DNA from: Pseudomonadota bacterium
Lineage (GTDB): Bacteria > Pseudomonadota > Alphaproteobacteria > Rhizobiales > Devosiaceae
Length of the DNA: 30,441 bases
NCBI GenBank assembly: GCA_023428425.1
Contig: JAEYYP010000394.1
Span: 1-30,441 of the forward strand
Reading direction: 5' to 3'
Both the position numbers and the translations under genes were made by a program. Positions 23,438-30,441 of this stretch are shown one piece after another. Position 1 is the stretch's first letter. Each line of letters opens with the position of its first letter. The notes under the pieces are model-generated. The model had not been told where the DNA came from. It saw only the letters and a program-made list of their open reading frames with translations, and did no database searches.

Positions 23438-23661
23438 CAGCGCGACTTGAGGCCGTTGCGTTCGAAGGCCTGGTGCGCCGCCTCGGCGTTGGCGTAGGGC
23501 TCCTGCCGGTCGACGTTCCAGTAGGTGAGTTCGTCGAGCGGGATGGGCACACCGGTGATGGCGCAGCGCACGAAGCTGCCGGGACGGATCACCAGGTAGT
23601 CGGCATCCAGGTAGCGGAGCTGTGCCTCGGAGGGGGAGAAACTCTTGTCGAAGATGTTCAC
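23437..23661 (-). CDS. DUF2093 small protein
   Basis: A 74-residue protein with the DUF2093 pattern AQLRYLDADYLVIRPGSFVRCAITG followed by IPLDELTYWNVDRQEPYA. Function unknown; it is usually encoded beside lipid A genes and xseA in Hyphomicrobiales. The start is GTG at 23661 with GGGAG 8 nt upstream; a longer frame to 23727 is not protein-like. It is the first gene of a two-gene unit with the acyltransferase, and lies 89 nt downstream of xseA on the same strand. Confidence 0.85.
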   Translation of the reverse strand: MNIFDKSFSPSEAQLRYLDADYLVIRPGSFVRCAITGVPIPLDELTYWNVDRQEPYANAEAAHQAFERNGLKSR

Positions 23662-23750
23662 GTGCCACTCCCGCGCGGGCGCCCTGCAATCGCTGCGAGC
23701 ATATAGGCCAGCCCGCCGTGAATGCAAACCGTCGGATGCTGTCGCAAGCT

Positions 23751-25301
23751 TCAGAACAGGGTCGTCTGCCCAAGATCCTCGTCCGAGCGTGGCCGCGGCC
23801 TACGTTTGGGAACCGGACCGCCGCCGATGGTGGCGGGGAGGGTGCCGTCGGAGAGCATCAGGTGGACCTGGTCGCCGGTCTTCACCTGGCCGGTCTGGCG
23901 GACGATGTGGCCGTCGTCGTCGGTGACGACGGCGAAGCCGCGAGCGAGGATGTTCTGGTAGCTCACCGTGGCGAGAAGGTTGCCGGTGGCAAGCAGTCCC
24001 TGGCGGCGGGTGTCGAGGATTCGCGCGATGGTGGGCGGCAGACGCAGCGCGAGTGGCTGCAGGCGGCTGCGGGAGTGGCGGATTTCGGCTTGCAGCGCCT
24101 TGGGGGAGAGGCGGGCCGAGGCGGTGGCGAACGCGGCGCGGCGGCGCTCCAGCACCCTGGTGGCCGAGGTTCCGGCACGGCGGCCGGCTTCGGTCAGGCG
24201 GGCGTCCAGCTCGCGAGTGCGCTGGCGCAGGAGCTGCAGGGTAAGGCGTGGCGCCGTCTTGCCCAGGTCGATACGCTTCTTCTGGCCAGCGTGGCGAAGG
24301 GCGGCCGCGAGGTTGCTGGCGGCGTGGTCGAGGCGCTGGCGGGCGGTGGCGAGCAGGTTCTCCGGACGAGGCAGGCCGGCGCTGGCGGCGCGGTAGCGGT
24401 CGCGGGCGTTCTGCGAGATGCGGCGGGCGGCGTGGCGCTGGCGGCTGCCGATTTCGTCGACATAGCCGATGAGTTCCGAGCGGACAGGGACAGCTGCCTC
24501 GGCGGCGGCGGTCGGGGTTGGGGCGCGCCAGTCGGAGGCGTAGTCGACGAGCGTGGTGTCGGTTTCGTGGCCGACGGCGGTGATGGTCGGGATATCGCTC
24601 TGCGCCACGGCGCGGACGACGATCTCTTCGTTGAAGCCCCAGAGGTCTTCGATGGAGCCGCCGCCGCGGGCGACGATGAGGACATCGGGGCGCGGGATGG
24701 GGCCATCCGGGCGGAATCGGTTGAAGCCTTCGATGGCGGCCGAGACTTCGGCGGCGGCCGTTTCGCCCTGGACGCGGACCGGCCAGACGATGACATGCGA
24801 CGGGAAGCGATCGGAAATGCGATGAAGGATGTCGCGGATCACGGCCCCGGTGGGCGAGGTGATGACGCCGATGACGCGCGGCAGGTAGGGCAGCTCGCGC
24901 TTGCGCTCCGAGGCGAAGAGGCCCTCGGCGGCGAGCTTTTTCCGCCGGTCTTCGAGCAGGGCCATCAGCGCGCCGGCGCCGGCGGGTTCGATCTGCTCGA
25001 TGACGATCTGGTATTTCGACGAGCGCGGGAAGGTGGTGAGGCGTCCCGTCGCGATGATCTCGAGGCCTTCCTGCGGCTTGAACTTCAGGCGCGCGAAGCT
25101 GGTTTTCCAGATGACGGCGTCGAGGGCGGCGTTCTCGTCCTTGAGGGTGAAGTAGGCATGGCCGGACGAGTGCTGCCCACGGAAACCGGAGATTTCGCCG
25201 CGCACGCGGACGTGGCCGAACTCGTCCTCGACGGTGCGCTTCACCGCATTGGCGATTTCGGAGACGGTGAACTCGGCAGCGTTGGTGAAGGGCGCGGACA
25301 T
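23751..25301 (-). CDS. xseA: Exodeoxyribonuclease VII large subunit
   Basis: Large subunit of the single-strand DNA exonuclease ExoVII, which works with XseB. The 516-residue protein has an N-terminal OB-fold (about 10-105: FTVSEIANAVKRTVEDEF, VRVRGEISGF, SSGHAYFTLKDENA). The catalytic region has VITSPTGAVIRDI, ARGGGSIEDLWGFNEE, AVGHETDTTLVDY and PTPTAAAE. A long coiled-coil and a C-terminal domain follow (NILARGFAVV). The C-terminal tail is basic. The ATG at 25301 matches the usual N-terminus; the Shine-Dalgarno is weak. It is divergent from purD; DUF2093 and the acyltransferase follow on the same strand. Confidence 0.95.
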   Translation of the reverse strand: MSAPFTNAAEFTVSEIANAVKRTVEDEFGHVRVRGEISGFRGQHSSGHAYFTLKDENAALDAVIWKTSFARLKFKPQEGLEIIATGRLTTFPRSSKYQIVIEQIEPAGAGALMALLEDRRKKLAAEGLFASERKRELPYLPRVIGVITSPTGAVIRDILHRISDRFPSHVIVWPVRVQGETAAAEVSAAIEGFNRFRPDGPIPRPDVLIVARGGGSIEDLWGFNEEIVVRAVAQSDIPTITAVGHETDTTLVDYASDWRAPTPTAAAEAAVPVRSELIGYVDEIGSRQRHAARRISQNARDRYRAASAGLPRPENLLATARQRLDHAASNLAAALRHAGQKKRIDLGKTAPRLTLQLLRQRTRELDARLTEAGRRAGTSATRVLERRRAAFATASARLSPKALQAEIRHSRSRLQPLALRLPPTIARILDTRRQGLLATGNLLATVSYQNILARGFAVVTDDDGHIVRQTGQVKTGDQVHLMLSDGTLPATIGGGPVPKRRPRPRSDEDLGQTTLF

Positions 25302-25376
25302 GGACGAGAGGTGCGGTACACCGATGAGTCCGTCAAGGGTGGCGGGGCGATTGAGCAGATGGTAGAGGGGCGCAAA

Positions 25377-25439
25377 CGCATCGCAAGCGATGCGACCCCT
25401 CATCCGGCTGCCGCCACCTTCTCCCACAGGGGGAGAAGG
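25377..25439. repeat. RIME-like palindromic repeat between xseA and purD
   Basis: Two perfect hairpins follow one another: CGCATCGC (25377-25384) with GCGATGCG (25387-25394), and CCTTCTCCC (25417-25425) with GGGAGAAGG (25431-25439). The CCCCTCATCCGGC stretch between them matches the rhizobial RIME-type repeat pattern as I remember it. It ends 28 nt before the purD start. Confidence 0.72.
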
Positions 25440-25467
25440 CGACTACTCGAACATCGAGGAAACCTGC

Positions 25468-26757
25468 ATGCGCATTCTGGTGATCGGGTCGGGTGGTCGT
25501 GAGCATGCGCTGGCGTGGGCGATTGCGAAATCGCCTGAGTGCGAAGCGCTGTTCGTGATGCCGGGGAATGGCGGGACGGAGACGTTTGCGCAGAACGTGG
25601 CGGTGGATATTACCGACCATGCGGCGGTGGTGGGGTTTGCCAAGGCTGAGCGGGTCGATTTCGTGGTGATCGGGCCGGACGCGCCGGCGGTAGCGGGGTT
25701 GGGTGACGACGTGCGGGCGGCGGGGCTGCTGTGCTTCGGGCCGTCGAAGGCCGCGGCCCAGCTGGAAGGCTCCAAGAGCTTCACCAAGGCGCTCTGCGAC
25801 GAGGCCGGGGTGCCGACCGCGGGCTACGGGCATTTCGACAGCGAGGCGGATGCGATCGCCTATGTGCGCAAGCACGGCGCGCCGATCGTGATCAAGGCGG
25901 ATGGGCTGGCGGCCGGCAAGGGCGTGACGGTGGCGACGACGCAGCCCGAGGCCGAGGATGCGGTGCATGACTGCTTCTCGGGCGCGTTCGGCGCGTCGGG
26001 GGCGAGCGTGGTGATCGAGGAATTTCTCGAGGGTGAGGAAGCGTCGGTGTTCGCGCTCTGCGACGGGACCGACGTGGTGCTGCTGCCCAGCGCACAGGAC
26101 CACAAACGGGTGTGGGACGGCGATCGCGGTCCCAATACCGGCGGGATGGGCGCCTACTCCCCTGCCCCGGTGATGACCGACGAGATGACGGCGCGGGTTC
26201 GCGACGAGATCATTCTCCCCTCCGTCCGACGCATGGCCGAGCGGGGGACGCCGTTCACCGGAGTGCTGTTCGCAGGCATCATGGTTACGGCCAAGGGGCC
26301 CAAGCTGATCGAGTACAATGTGCGGTTCGGCGACCCGGAGTGCCAGGCGCTGATGCTGCGGCTGAAGTCGGACGCGCTGGAGCTGCTGCTGGCAACGGCG
26401 AAGGGCGAACTGGCCAGTGTAAGCCCGACTTTCAGCGACGAGGTGGCGCTGACGGTTGTGATGGCGACGAAGGGCTATCCGGTGGATGTGCCCAAGGGCA
26501 GCGAGATCCGAGGCGCCGAGGGGCTGGATGGCCCGGACCTCATGGTGTTCCACGCCGGTACCCAGCGGCGCGACGGGAAGCTGCTCGCCAATGGCGGGAG
26601 GGTGCTGAACGTGACGGCCCTGGGGCGGACCGTTGCCGAGGCGCAAGCCCGCGCCTATGCGGCGGTGGACCGGATCGACTGGCCGGAAGGCTTCTGTCGG
26701 CGCGATATCGGCTGGCGCGCCGTGGAACGCGAGCGACAGGGCCAGCCGCGCCATTAA
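25468..26757 (+). CDS. purD: Phosphoribosylamine-glycine ligase
   Basis: Second step of de novo purine synthesis: joins glycine to phosphoribosylamine with ATP. The 429-residue length is standard. It begins with the GSGGREHALAW dinucleotide-type loop (7-17), has IKADGLAAGKGVTV in the ATP-grasp domain, then DHKRVWDGDRGPNTGGMGAY and EYNVRFGDPECQ near the metal site. The ATG at 25468 has AGGAAA about 7 nt upstream. It is divergent from xseA, with a palindromic repeat in its leader. Confidence 0.96.
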   Translation: MRILVIGSGGREHALAWAIAKSPECEALFVMPGNGGTETFAQNVAVDITDHAAVVGFAKAERVDFVVIGPDAPAVAGLGDDVRAAGLLCFGPSKAAAQLEGSKSFTKALCDEAGVPTAGYGHFDSEADAIAYVRKHGAPIVIKADGLAAGKGVTVATTQPEAEDAVHDCFSGAFGASGASVVIEEFLEGEEASVFALCDGTDVVLLPSAQDHKRVWDGDRGPNTGGMGAYSPAPVMTDEMTARVRDEIILPSVRRMAERGTPFTGVLFAGIMVTAKGPKLIEYNVRFGDPECQALMLRLKSDALELLLATAKGELASVSPTFSDEVALTVVMATKGYPVDVPKGSEIRGAEGLDGPDLMVFHAGTQRRDGKLLANGGRVLNVTALGRTVAEAQARAYAAVDRIDWPEGFCRRDIGWRAVERERQGQPRH

Positions 26758-26832
26758 CTCCACGCGGTTTTTTGGAACGCACGGGCCCGTGAAGGGCTTA
26801 TAAAGGGACAGAGGGTAACCTGCGTCCTTATC
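26758..26832 (+). promoter_or_regulatory. Leader of the patatin gene
   Basis: A T-run (26768-26773), a 10-bp palindrome ACGGGCCCGT (26781-26790) and TATAAA (26799-26804) lie in this 75-nt gap. TATAAA could be a -10 box, but the nearest TTGGAA is 21 nt away, too far for a standard -35. Evidence for a promoter is weak. Confidence 0.3.
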
Positions 26833-27795
26833 GTGAAACACGAGCTTCCAGTGCCTGCTCCCATGACGCCGCTGCAACAGCGGGGCATGGAGATTGTGCA
26901 AAAGCTGCGGGGCGAGTTCGTCGAGCGGCCGCAGCCGCGAGGCGGCGATCCGCGCATCGGCGTGGCGTTGGGCGGTGGCTCGGCACGAGGCCTTACCCAC
27001 ATTCCGTTTATTGAAGCGATTGACGAGCTTGGCCTCAAGCCCGAGGTCATTGCCGGCACCTCGATCGGTGCGCTGATCGGGTCGGGCTGGGCGAACGGGA
27101 TGAGCGGAGCGGATCTGCGCGAGCATGCGCTCGGCGCGCTCGGGACTCTCAGGATCATCACCGGGCGGTTGTGGGGTGCGCAGGTACGCAACCTCGGCAA
27201 CTTCTTCAACATGCAGCTCGACGCCCGGCGCGTCGTGGATGCGTTCCTGCCGGAGCCCTTTCCAGATCAGTTCGGCGCGCTGGCGACGCGGTTCTACGTG
27301 GTGGCGACAGATTTCCAGAGCTGGCACCAGGCTGTGTTCTCCGAAGGGCCGCTGCGCGATGCGATCGCCGGATCGATCGCGATCCCGAGCCTGTTCAAGC
27401 CGGTGCCCTTCGCCAACCACCTGCTGGTGGATGGTGGCGTGGTGAATCCGCTGCCGCTCGACCAGGTGGCCGATGCCGACATCATCGTCGGGATCGACGT
27501 CAACGGCGACCCGTCCGAGCAGATCAACAAGGTCAATCACTCGGCGGTGGACGTGTGGTTCGGTTCGGCGCAGATCATGATGCACTCGCTGACCGCACAC
27601 ATGATGGCGGCCTACCCGCCCGATGTGTACATCCGGCCGCACCTCGGCAACTTTGCGGCCCATGAGTTCTGGCGCGTGCGCGAGATCATGGCGCATGTCG
27701 AGAAGGACAAGGACAACCTGAAGCGGGCGCTCGAGCGCAAGGTCGAACAGTTCGTCCGTGGCCAGGCGCCGACGAACCGGGCGGAAGAGCGGTAG
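26833..27795 (+). CDS. Patatin-like phospholipase family protein
   Basis: A 320-residue serine lipase/acyl hydrolase of the patatin (RssA) family. It has the oxyanion loop GGGSARG (47-53), the nucleophile motif GTSIG with S77, and the catalytic D200 in DGG (200-202). The C-terminal region has charged helices. No signal peptide or membrane segment is visible, so it is probably cytoplasmic; its lipid substrate is unknown. The start is GTG at 26833; ATGs at 26863 and 26887 are in frame, and none has a strong Shine-Dalgarno, so the start is uncertain. A palindromic repeat follows the gene. Confidence 0.86.
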   Translation: MKHELPVPAPMTPLQQRGMEIVQKLRGEFVERPQPRGGDPRIGVALGGGSARGLTHIPFIEAIDELGLKPEVIAGTSIGALIGSGWANGMSGADLREHALGALGTLRIITGRLWGAQVRNLGNFFNMQLDARRVVDAFLPEPFPDQFGALATRFYVVATDFQSWHQAVFSEGPLRDAIAGSIAIPSLFKPVPFANHLLVDGGVVNPLPLDQVADADIIVGIDVNGDPSEQINKVNHSAVDVWFGSAQIMMHSLTAHMMAAYPPDVYIRPHLGNFAAHEFWRVREIMAHVEKDKDNLKRALERKVEQFVRGQAPTNRAEER

Positions 27796-27816
27796 GGCGC
27801 TCGGCGCTTGGTGCCG

Positions 27817-27944
27817 CCCCCTCCACCAGCCGGGCGAGCCTTTCGAGCATAGCTCTCAAGGCCTTCTCCCCTAAGATCGCTCCACTGGAGCGATCTTGCC
27901 TCCGGCACGGATCGAAGCCCCTCCCCGCTTCGCAGGGGAGGACC
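27817..27944. repeat. Palindromic repeat between the patatin gene and tadA
   Basis: The core (27842-27944) contains hairpin 1, AAGATCGCTCC (27873-27883) with GGAGCGATCTT (27887-27897), loop ACT, and hairpin 2, CCTCCCC (27920-27926) with GGGGAGG (27935-27941). A left flank with CCCCCTCCACC begins at 27817. The core is closely related to the copy inside mutL. It may terminate the convergent patatin and tadA transcripts, although no T-run is present. Confidence 0.78.
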
Positions 27945-27947
27945 CGG

Positions 27948-28388
27948 TTACCTCAGCGACTTGAAGAAGTCTTTCAGCAACTCGGCCGAACGCCGTTCAC
28001 CGATGCCAGAAATGACTTCGGGGTGGTGGTGGCAGTTCGGGCTTTCGAACAGGCGCACGCCGTTGTCGACGGCACCGGCCTTGGGGTCGGCGGCGGCGTA
28101 GACGACGCGGCGCAGGCGGGCGTGGGCGATGGCGCCGGCGCACATGGCGCAGGGCTCGAGCGTGACGTAGAGGTCGCAGCCGTCGAGGCGACCGGTGCCA
28201 CGGGTGGCGAGTGCGGCGCGGATTGCCTGGAGTTCGGCGTGCGCAGTGGGGTCGCCCAGCTGCCGCATACGGTTGCGCTCGGCAGCGAGGATGCGCTCGC
28301 CGTCCATGATCACCGCGCCGACCGGCGCCTCGCCGGAGGCTGCGGCTTCGGCGGCGAGATCGATGGCGAGATCCATGGGGCTGGGCAT
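27948..28388 (-). CDS. tadA: tRNA-specific adenosine deaminase
   Basis: Converts adenosine 34 of tRNA-Arg(ACG) to inosine. The 146-residue protein has the zinc deaminase signature: HAE (H50, E52) and PCAMC (C80, C83). ARLRRVVYAA and DPKAGAVDN are typical of TadA. The start is ATG at 28388 with AGGTGA about 5 nt upstream; an ATG at 28403 would add five residues but lacks a ribosome-binding site. It is divergent from mutL with 63 nt between, and convergent with the patatin gene across a palindromic repeat. A CMP/dCMP or guanine deaminase is less likely. Confidence 0.92.
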   Translation of the reverse strand: MPSPMDLAIDLAAEAAASGEAPVGAVIMDGERILAAERNRMRQLGDPTAHAELQAIRAALATRGTGRLDGCDLYVTLEPCAMCAGAIAHARLRRVVYAAADPKAGAVDNGVRLFESPNCHHHPEVISGIGERRSAELLKDFFKSLR

Positions 28389-28451
28389 ATCTTCACCTAG
28401 CATTTCGGCAAATGGTGCGGCGACCTATATTCGGCAGGCAGGAGAATCGCT

Positions 28452-30293
28452 TTGCCCATCCGTCAGCTGCCCGAGGATCTGATCAACCGCATCGCGGCCG
28501 GCGAAGTGGTGGAGCGGCCGGCGAGCGTGATCAAGGAACTGGTGGAGAACGCGATCGACGCGGGGGCGTCGCGCGTGGCGATTTCGACCGCGGGCGGCGG
28601 CATTTCGCTGATGCGCATCGAGGACGACGGCGTGGGGATGGACGAGGCCGACCTGCTGCTTTCAGTGGAGCGGCACGCCACCTCGAAGTTGAGCGATGAC
28701 GGGCTCGACGACATCCGGACGCTGGGGTTTCGCGGCGAGGCGCTGGCATCGATCGGCTCGGTGGCGGAGCTGACGATTTCGACGCGGCAGGCCGAGGCCG
28801 AGACGGGGTTGCGGCTGGCGGTGCGGCATGGTGCGAAATCGCGCGTGGTGCCGGTGGCGATGAACCGGGGCACGATCGTCGAGGTGCGGGAGCTCTTCGC
28901 CAATGTGCCGGCGCGGCGAAAGTTCCTGAAGACGGAGCGGGCGGAAGCGGCGGCAATCACCGATGTGGTGAAGCGGCTGGCGATGGCCAATCCCGGGGTG
29001 CAGTTCGTGCTCGACGGAGCGGACCGTTCTGCGTCGAACTGGCCGGGGCGCCAGGGCGAGGGGGCGCTGCGGGCGCGGCTCGGGGACGTGATGGGGGCAG
29101 ATTTCGGGGAGAATGCCGTGCCGCTGGCGATGGTGCGGCACGAAGTGGTGGTGACCGGTCTGGCCGGGTTGCCGACCTTCACCAAGGCCAATTCGCTGAG
29201 CCAGTATTTCTTCGTCAATGGCCGGTCGGTGAAGGACAAGGTGCTGGTGGGCGCGGTGCGAGCCGCCTACGCCGATTTCGTGTTTCGCGATCGGTTTCCG
29301 GTAGTCGCGCTGTTCGTGGCGGTGGACCCGGCCGAGGTGGACGTGAATGTGCATCCGGCGAAAGCGGAACTCAGGTTTCGCGATGCCGGCGCGGTGCGTG
29401 GGGCGGTGATCCGGGCGATCGGGGAGGCGTTGAGCACTGCCGGGTATCGGGCCGCGAACACGGTCGCCGAAGATGTGGTGTCGGCGTTTCGGGTGCCCAT
29501 TCCGGCTGGGCCATTCGAGCACAGCTCTCAAGGCCTTCTCCCCTCGAATGGCTCCACTGGAGCCATTCGCCCTTCGGGAGGGCTCGAAGCCCCTCCCCCG
29601 CTTCGCGGTGGAGGACCGCCGACTGGGTCAGCGCTTCGGTTCTCGGACTTTGCGGAGCCCAGTGCTCGGTTCGAGGTGGCGCAGGACGCTGCGCGAGTTG
29701 AGTCCGAGGAGTTCCCTCTGGGGACGGCTCGGGCGCAGATGTTCGACAATTTCATCGTGGCGCAGAATGGGGAGAGCCTGTTGCTGGTGGACCAGCATGC
29801 GGCGCATGAGCGGCTGGTCTATGAGCGGTTCAAGGCACAGATGGCGAGTGGCCCGGTGGCGAGCCAGATGCAGTTGATCCCGGCGGTGATCGAACTGCCC
29901 GAGGAGGATTGCGCGCGGCTCGAGGAAGCGGCACCGGTGCTGGAGAAGCTGGGGCTTTACCTCGAGCGGTTCGGGGCGCGGGCGGTGGCGGTGCGGGAAA
30001 CACCGGCCCTGTTGGGACAGGCGGATATCGATGGGCTGGTGCGGGACCTCGCCGATGGGCTGGCCGAGTGGGAGTCGACGGCGGCGCTGGCGGACCGGCT
30101 CGAGGCGATCATCGGGCGCATGGCGTGCCACGGGTCGGTGCGATCGGGGCGGCGGCTGAAGGTCGAGGAGATGAATGCGCTGCTGCGCGAGATGGAGGCG
30201 ACGCCACACTCAGGCCAGTGCATCCATGGGCGCCCGACCTACGTGGAGCTCAGGAAGTCCGATATCGAACGGTTGTTCGGGCGGACGCGGTAG
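28452..30293 (+). CDS. mutL: DNA mismatch repair endonuclease MutL
   Basis: Couples mismatch recognition by MutS to strand removal. The 613-residue protein has an N-terminal GHKL ATPase: ELVENAIDAGAS (29-40), EDDGVGM, HATSKL and GFRGEAL. It also has the C-terminal domain of nicking MutL proteins: DQHAAHERLVYE from D447 fits DQHA(X)2E(X)4E, with ACHGSVRSG (558-566) and QCIHGRP (589-595). A strand-nicking mechanism, as expected without MutH, is therefore likely. The start is TTG at 28452 with AGGAGA 7 nt upstream. The linker (355-389) is encoded by a palindromic repeat. It is divergent from tadA. Confidence 0.94.
   Translation: MPIRQLPEDLINRIAAGEVVERPASVIKELVENAIDAGASRVAISTAGGGISLMRIEDDGVGMDEADLLLSVERHATSKLSDDGLDDIRTLGFRGEALASIGSVAELTISTRQAEAETGLRLAVRHGAKSRVVPVAMNRGTIVEVRELFANVPARRKFLKTERAEAAAITDVVKRLAMANPGVQFVLDGADRSASNWPGRQGEGALRARLGDVMGADFGENAVPLAMVRHEVVVTGLAGLPTFTKANSLSQYFFVNGRSVKDKVLVGAVRAAYADFVFRDRFPVVALFVAVDPAEVDVNVHPAKAELRFRDAGAVRGAVIRAIGEALSTAGYRAANTVAEDVVSAFRVPIPAGPFEHSSQGLLPSNGSTGAIRPSGGLEAPPPLRGGGPPTGSALRFSDFAEPSARFEVAQDAARVESEEFPLGTARAQMFDNFIVAQNGESLLLVDQHAAHERLVYERFKAQMASGPVASQMQLIPAVIELPEEDCARLEEAAPVLEKLGLYLERFGARAVAVRETPALLGQADIDGLVRDLADGLAEWESTAALADRLEAIIGRMACHGSVRSGRRLKVEEMNALLREMEATPHSGQCIHGRPTYVELRKSDIERLFGRTR
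29514..29617. repeat. Palindromic repeat copy inside mutL, translated in frame
   Basis: The copy matches the one at 27842-27944: 30 of 31 bases agree in the first segment (29514-29544). Hairpin 1 is CGAATGGCTCC (29545-29555) with GGAGCCATTCG (29559-29569), loop ACT. Hairpin 2 is the CCTCCCCCG/CGGTGGAGG arm pair around CTTCG. It contributes MutL residues 355-389, rich in Gly, Pro and Ser, with no stop codon. Confidence 0.8.
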
Positions 30294-30311
30294 GGGGACG
30301 TGCAGCCGGAC

Positions 30312-30372
30312 GCCCCCTCCACCACGCATCTTCGATGCGCGGTCCCCCTCCCTCGCTTCGCGGTGGAGGACC
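30312..30372. repeat. Palindromic repeat copy after mutL
   Basis: Terminal inverted repeats CCTCCACC (30316-30323) and GGTGGAGG (30362-30369) enclose hairpin 1, CGCATC (30325-30330) with GATGCG (30334-30339), and the C-rich arm with the CGCTTCG loop. It belongs to the same family as the copies at 27817 and in mutL but lacks their first segment. It begins 19 nt after the mutL stop and could end its transcript. Confidence 0.7.
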
Positions 30373-30381
30373 AAGGCGAGG

Positions 30382-30441
30382 TCAGGGCCTTGGGCTGATG
30401 AAGTGGAGGGCGGCGGCGCCGTATTCGCGGCGGTCGTCGAG
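30382..30441 (-). CDS. 3' end of an unidentified minus-strand gene (partial)
   Basis: A minus-strand frame is open from the window edge to a TGA at 30384-30382 and ends DDRREYGAAALHFISPRP. The amino-acid make-up and strong third-position GC suit a real C-terminus, and the frame ends just before the palindromic repeat that would separate it from convergent mutL. Only 19 residues are visible, too few to name a family. Confidence 0.35.
   Translation of the reverse strand, partial: LDDRREYGAAALHFISPRP

Noticed and set aside
23622..25502. 626-residue plus-strand frame opposite xseA
   Set aside because: Gly/Val/Asp-rich shadow translation with no family features; xseA on the minus strand is complete.
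25333..27696. 787-residue minus-strand frame opposite purD and the patatin gene
   Set aside because: It spans two convincing plus-strand genes and the gap between them, and is a product of high GC.

Overview
The window looks like a chromosomal segment of a GC-rich alphaproteobacterium in the order Hyphomicrobiales, most likely Devosia or a close relative. This rests on the gene families present (IalB, DUF1127, an LsrB-like LysR regulator, DUF4170, DUF2093, a plant/alphaproteobacterial-type GshA), on the cysQ-DUF4170 and DUF2093-xseA neighbourhoods, and on RIME-like palindromic repeats. The genus is an inference. No rRNA, tRNA, CRISPR array, prophage or insertion sequence was seen.

Left part (1-9.1 kb). 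The minus strand starts with coxB (cytochrome oxidase subunit II). Then come an IalB-family secreted protein with a ChaC-type gamma-glutamylcyclotransferase, a small AT-richer lipoprotein gene, and a DUF1127 gene with a strong terminator that diverges from an LsrB-like LysR regulator. gshA (glutathione synthesis) faces the regulator across a hairpin-rich gap. ChaC, the regulator and GshA within about 4.3 kb look like a glutathione/redox neighbourhood. rsmE and ubiA are divergent, ubiA ends in a long hairpin, and a DUF6101-like gene faces it.

Middle part (9.1-23.7 kb). This is a lipopolysaccharide region. A cysQ-type phosphatase, DUF4170 and a GT39-like glycosyltransferase form one run. waaA (Kdo transferase) is convergent with it. 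A tightly coupled operon kdsD-kdsB-histidine phosphatase-kdsA-O-antigen ligase follows, which covers Kdo synthesis from ribulose-5-phosphate to CMP-Kdo except for a recognisable KdsC phosphatase. The histidine phosphatase sits where that activity is needed. Next come two more GT39 proteins, a DXD-type sugar transferase and a GT2-like protein in alternating orientation with overlapping 3' ends. The block closes with an LpxL-type lipid A acyltransferase coupled to DUF2093.

Right part (23.7-30.4 kb). Housekeeping genes: xseA and purD (divergent), a patatin-like phospholipase, tadA, and mutL with a MutL-type endonuclease motif. A small family of palindromic repeats lies between these genes. One copy is inside mutL, read in frame in its linker. 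Two copies share a hairpin whose arms differ by four fully compensated base pairs. The last 60 bases hold the 3' end of an unidentified minus-strand gene.

Many genes here appear to start at GTG or TTG. Starts were placed by Shine-Dalgarno match, overlap with the upstream stop, and signal peptide or domain boundaries.
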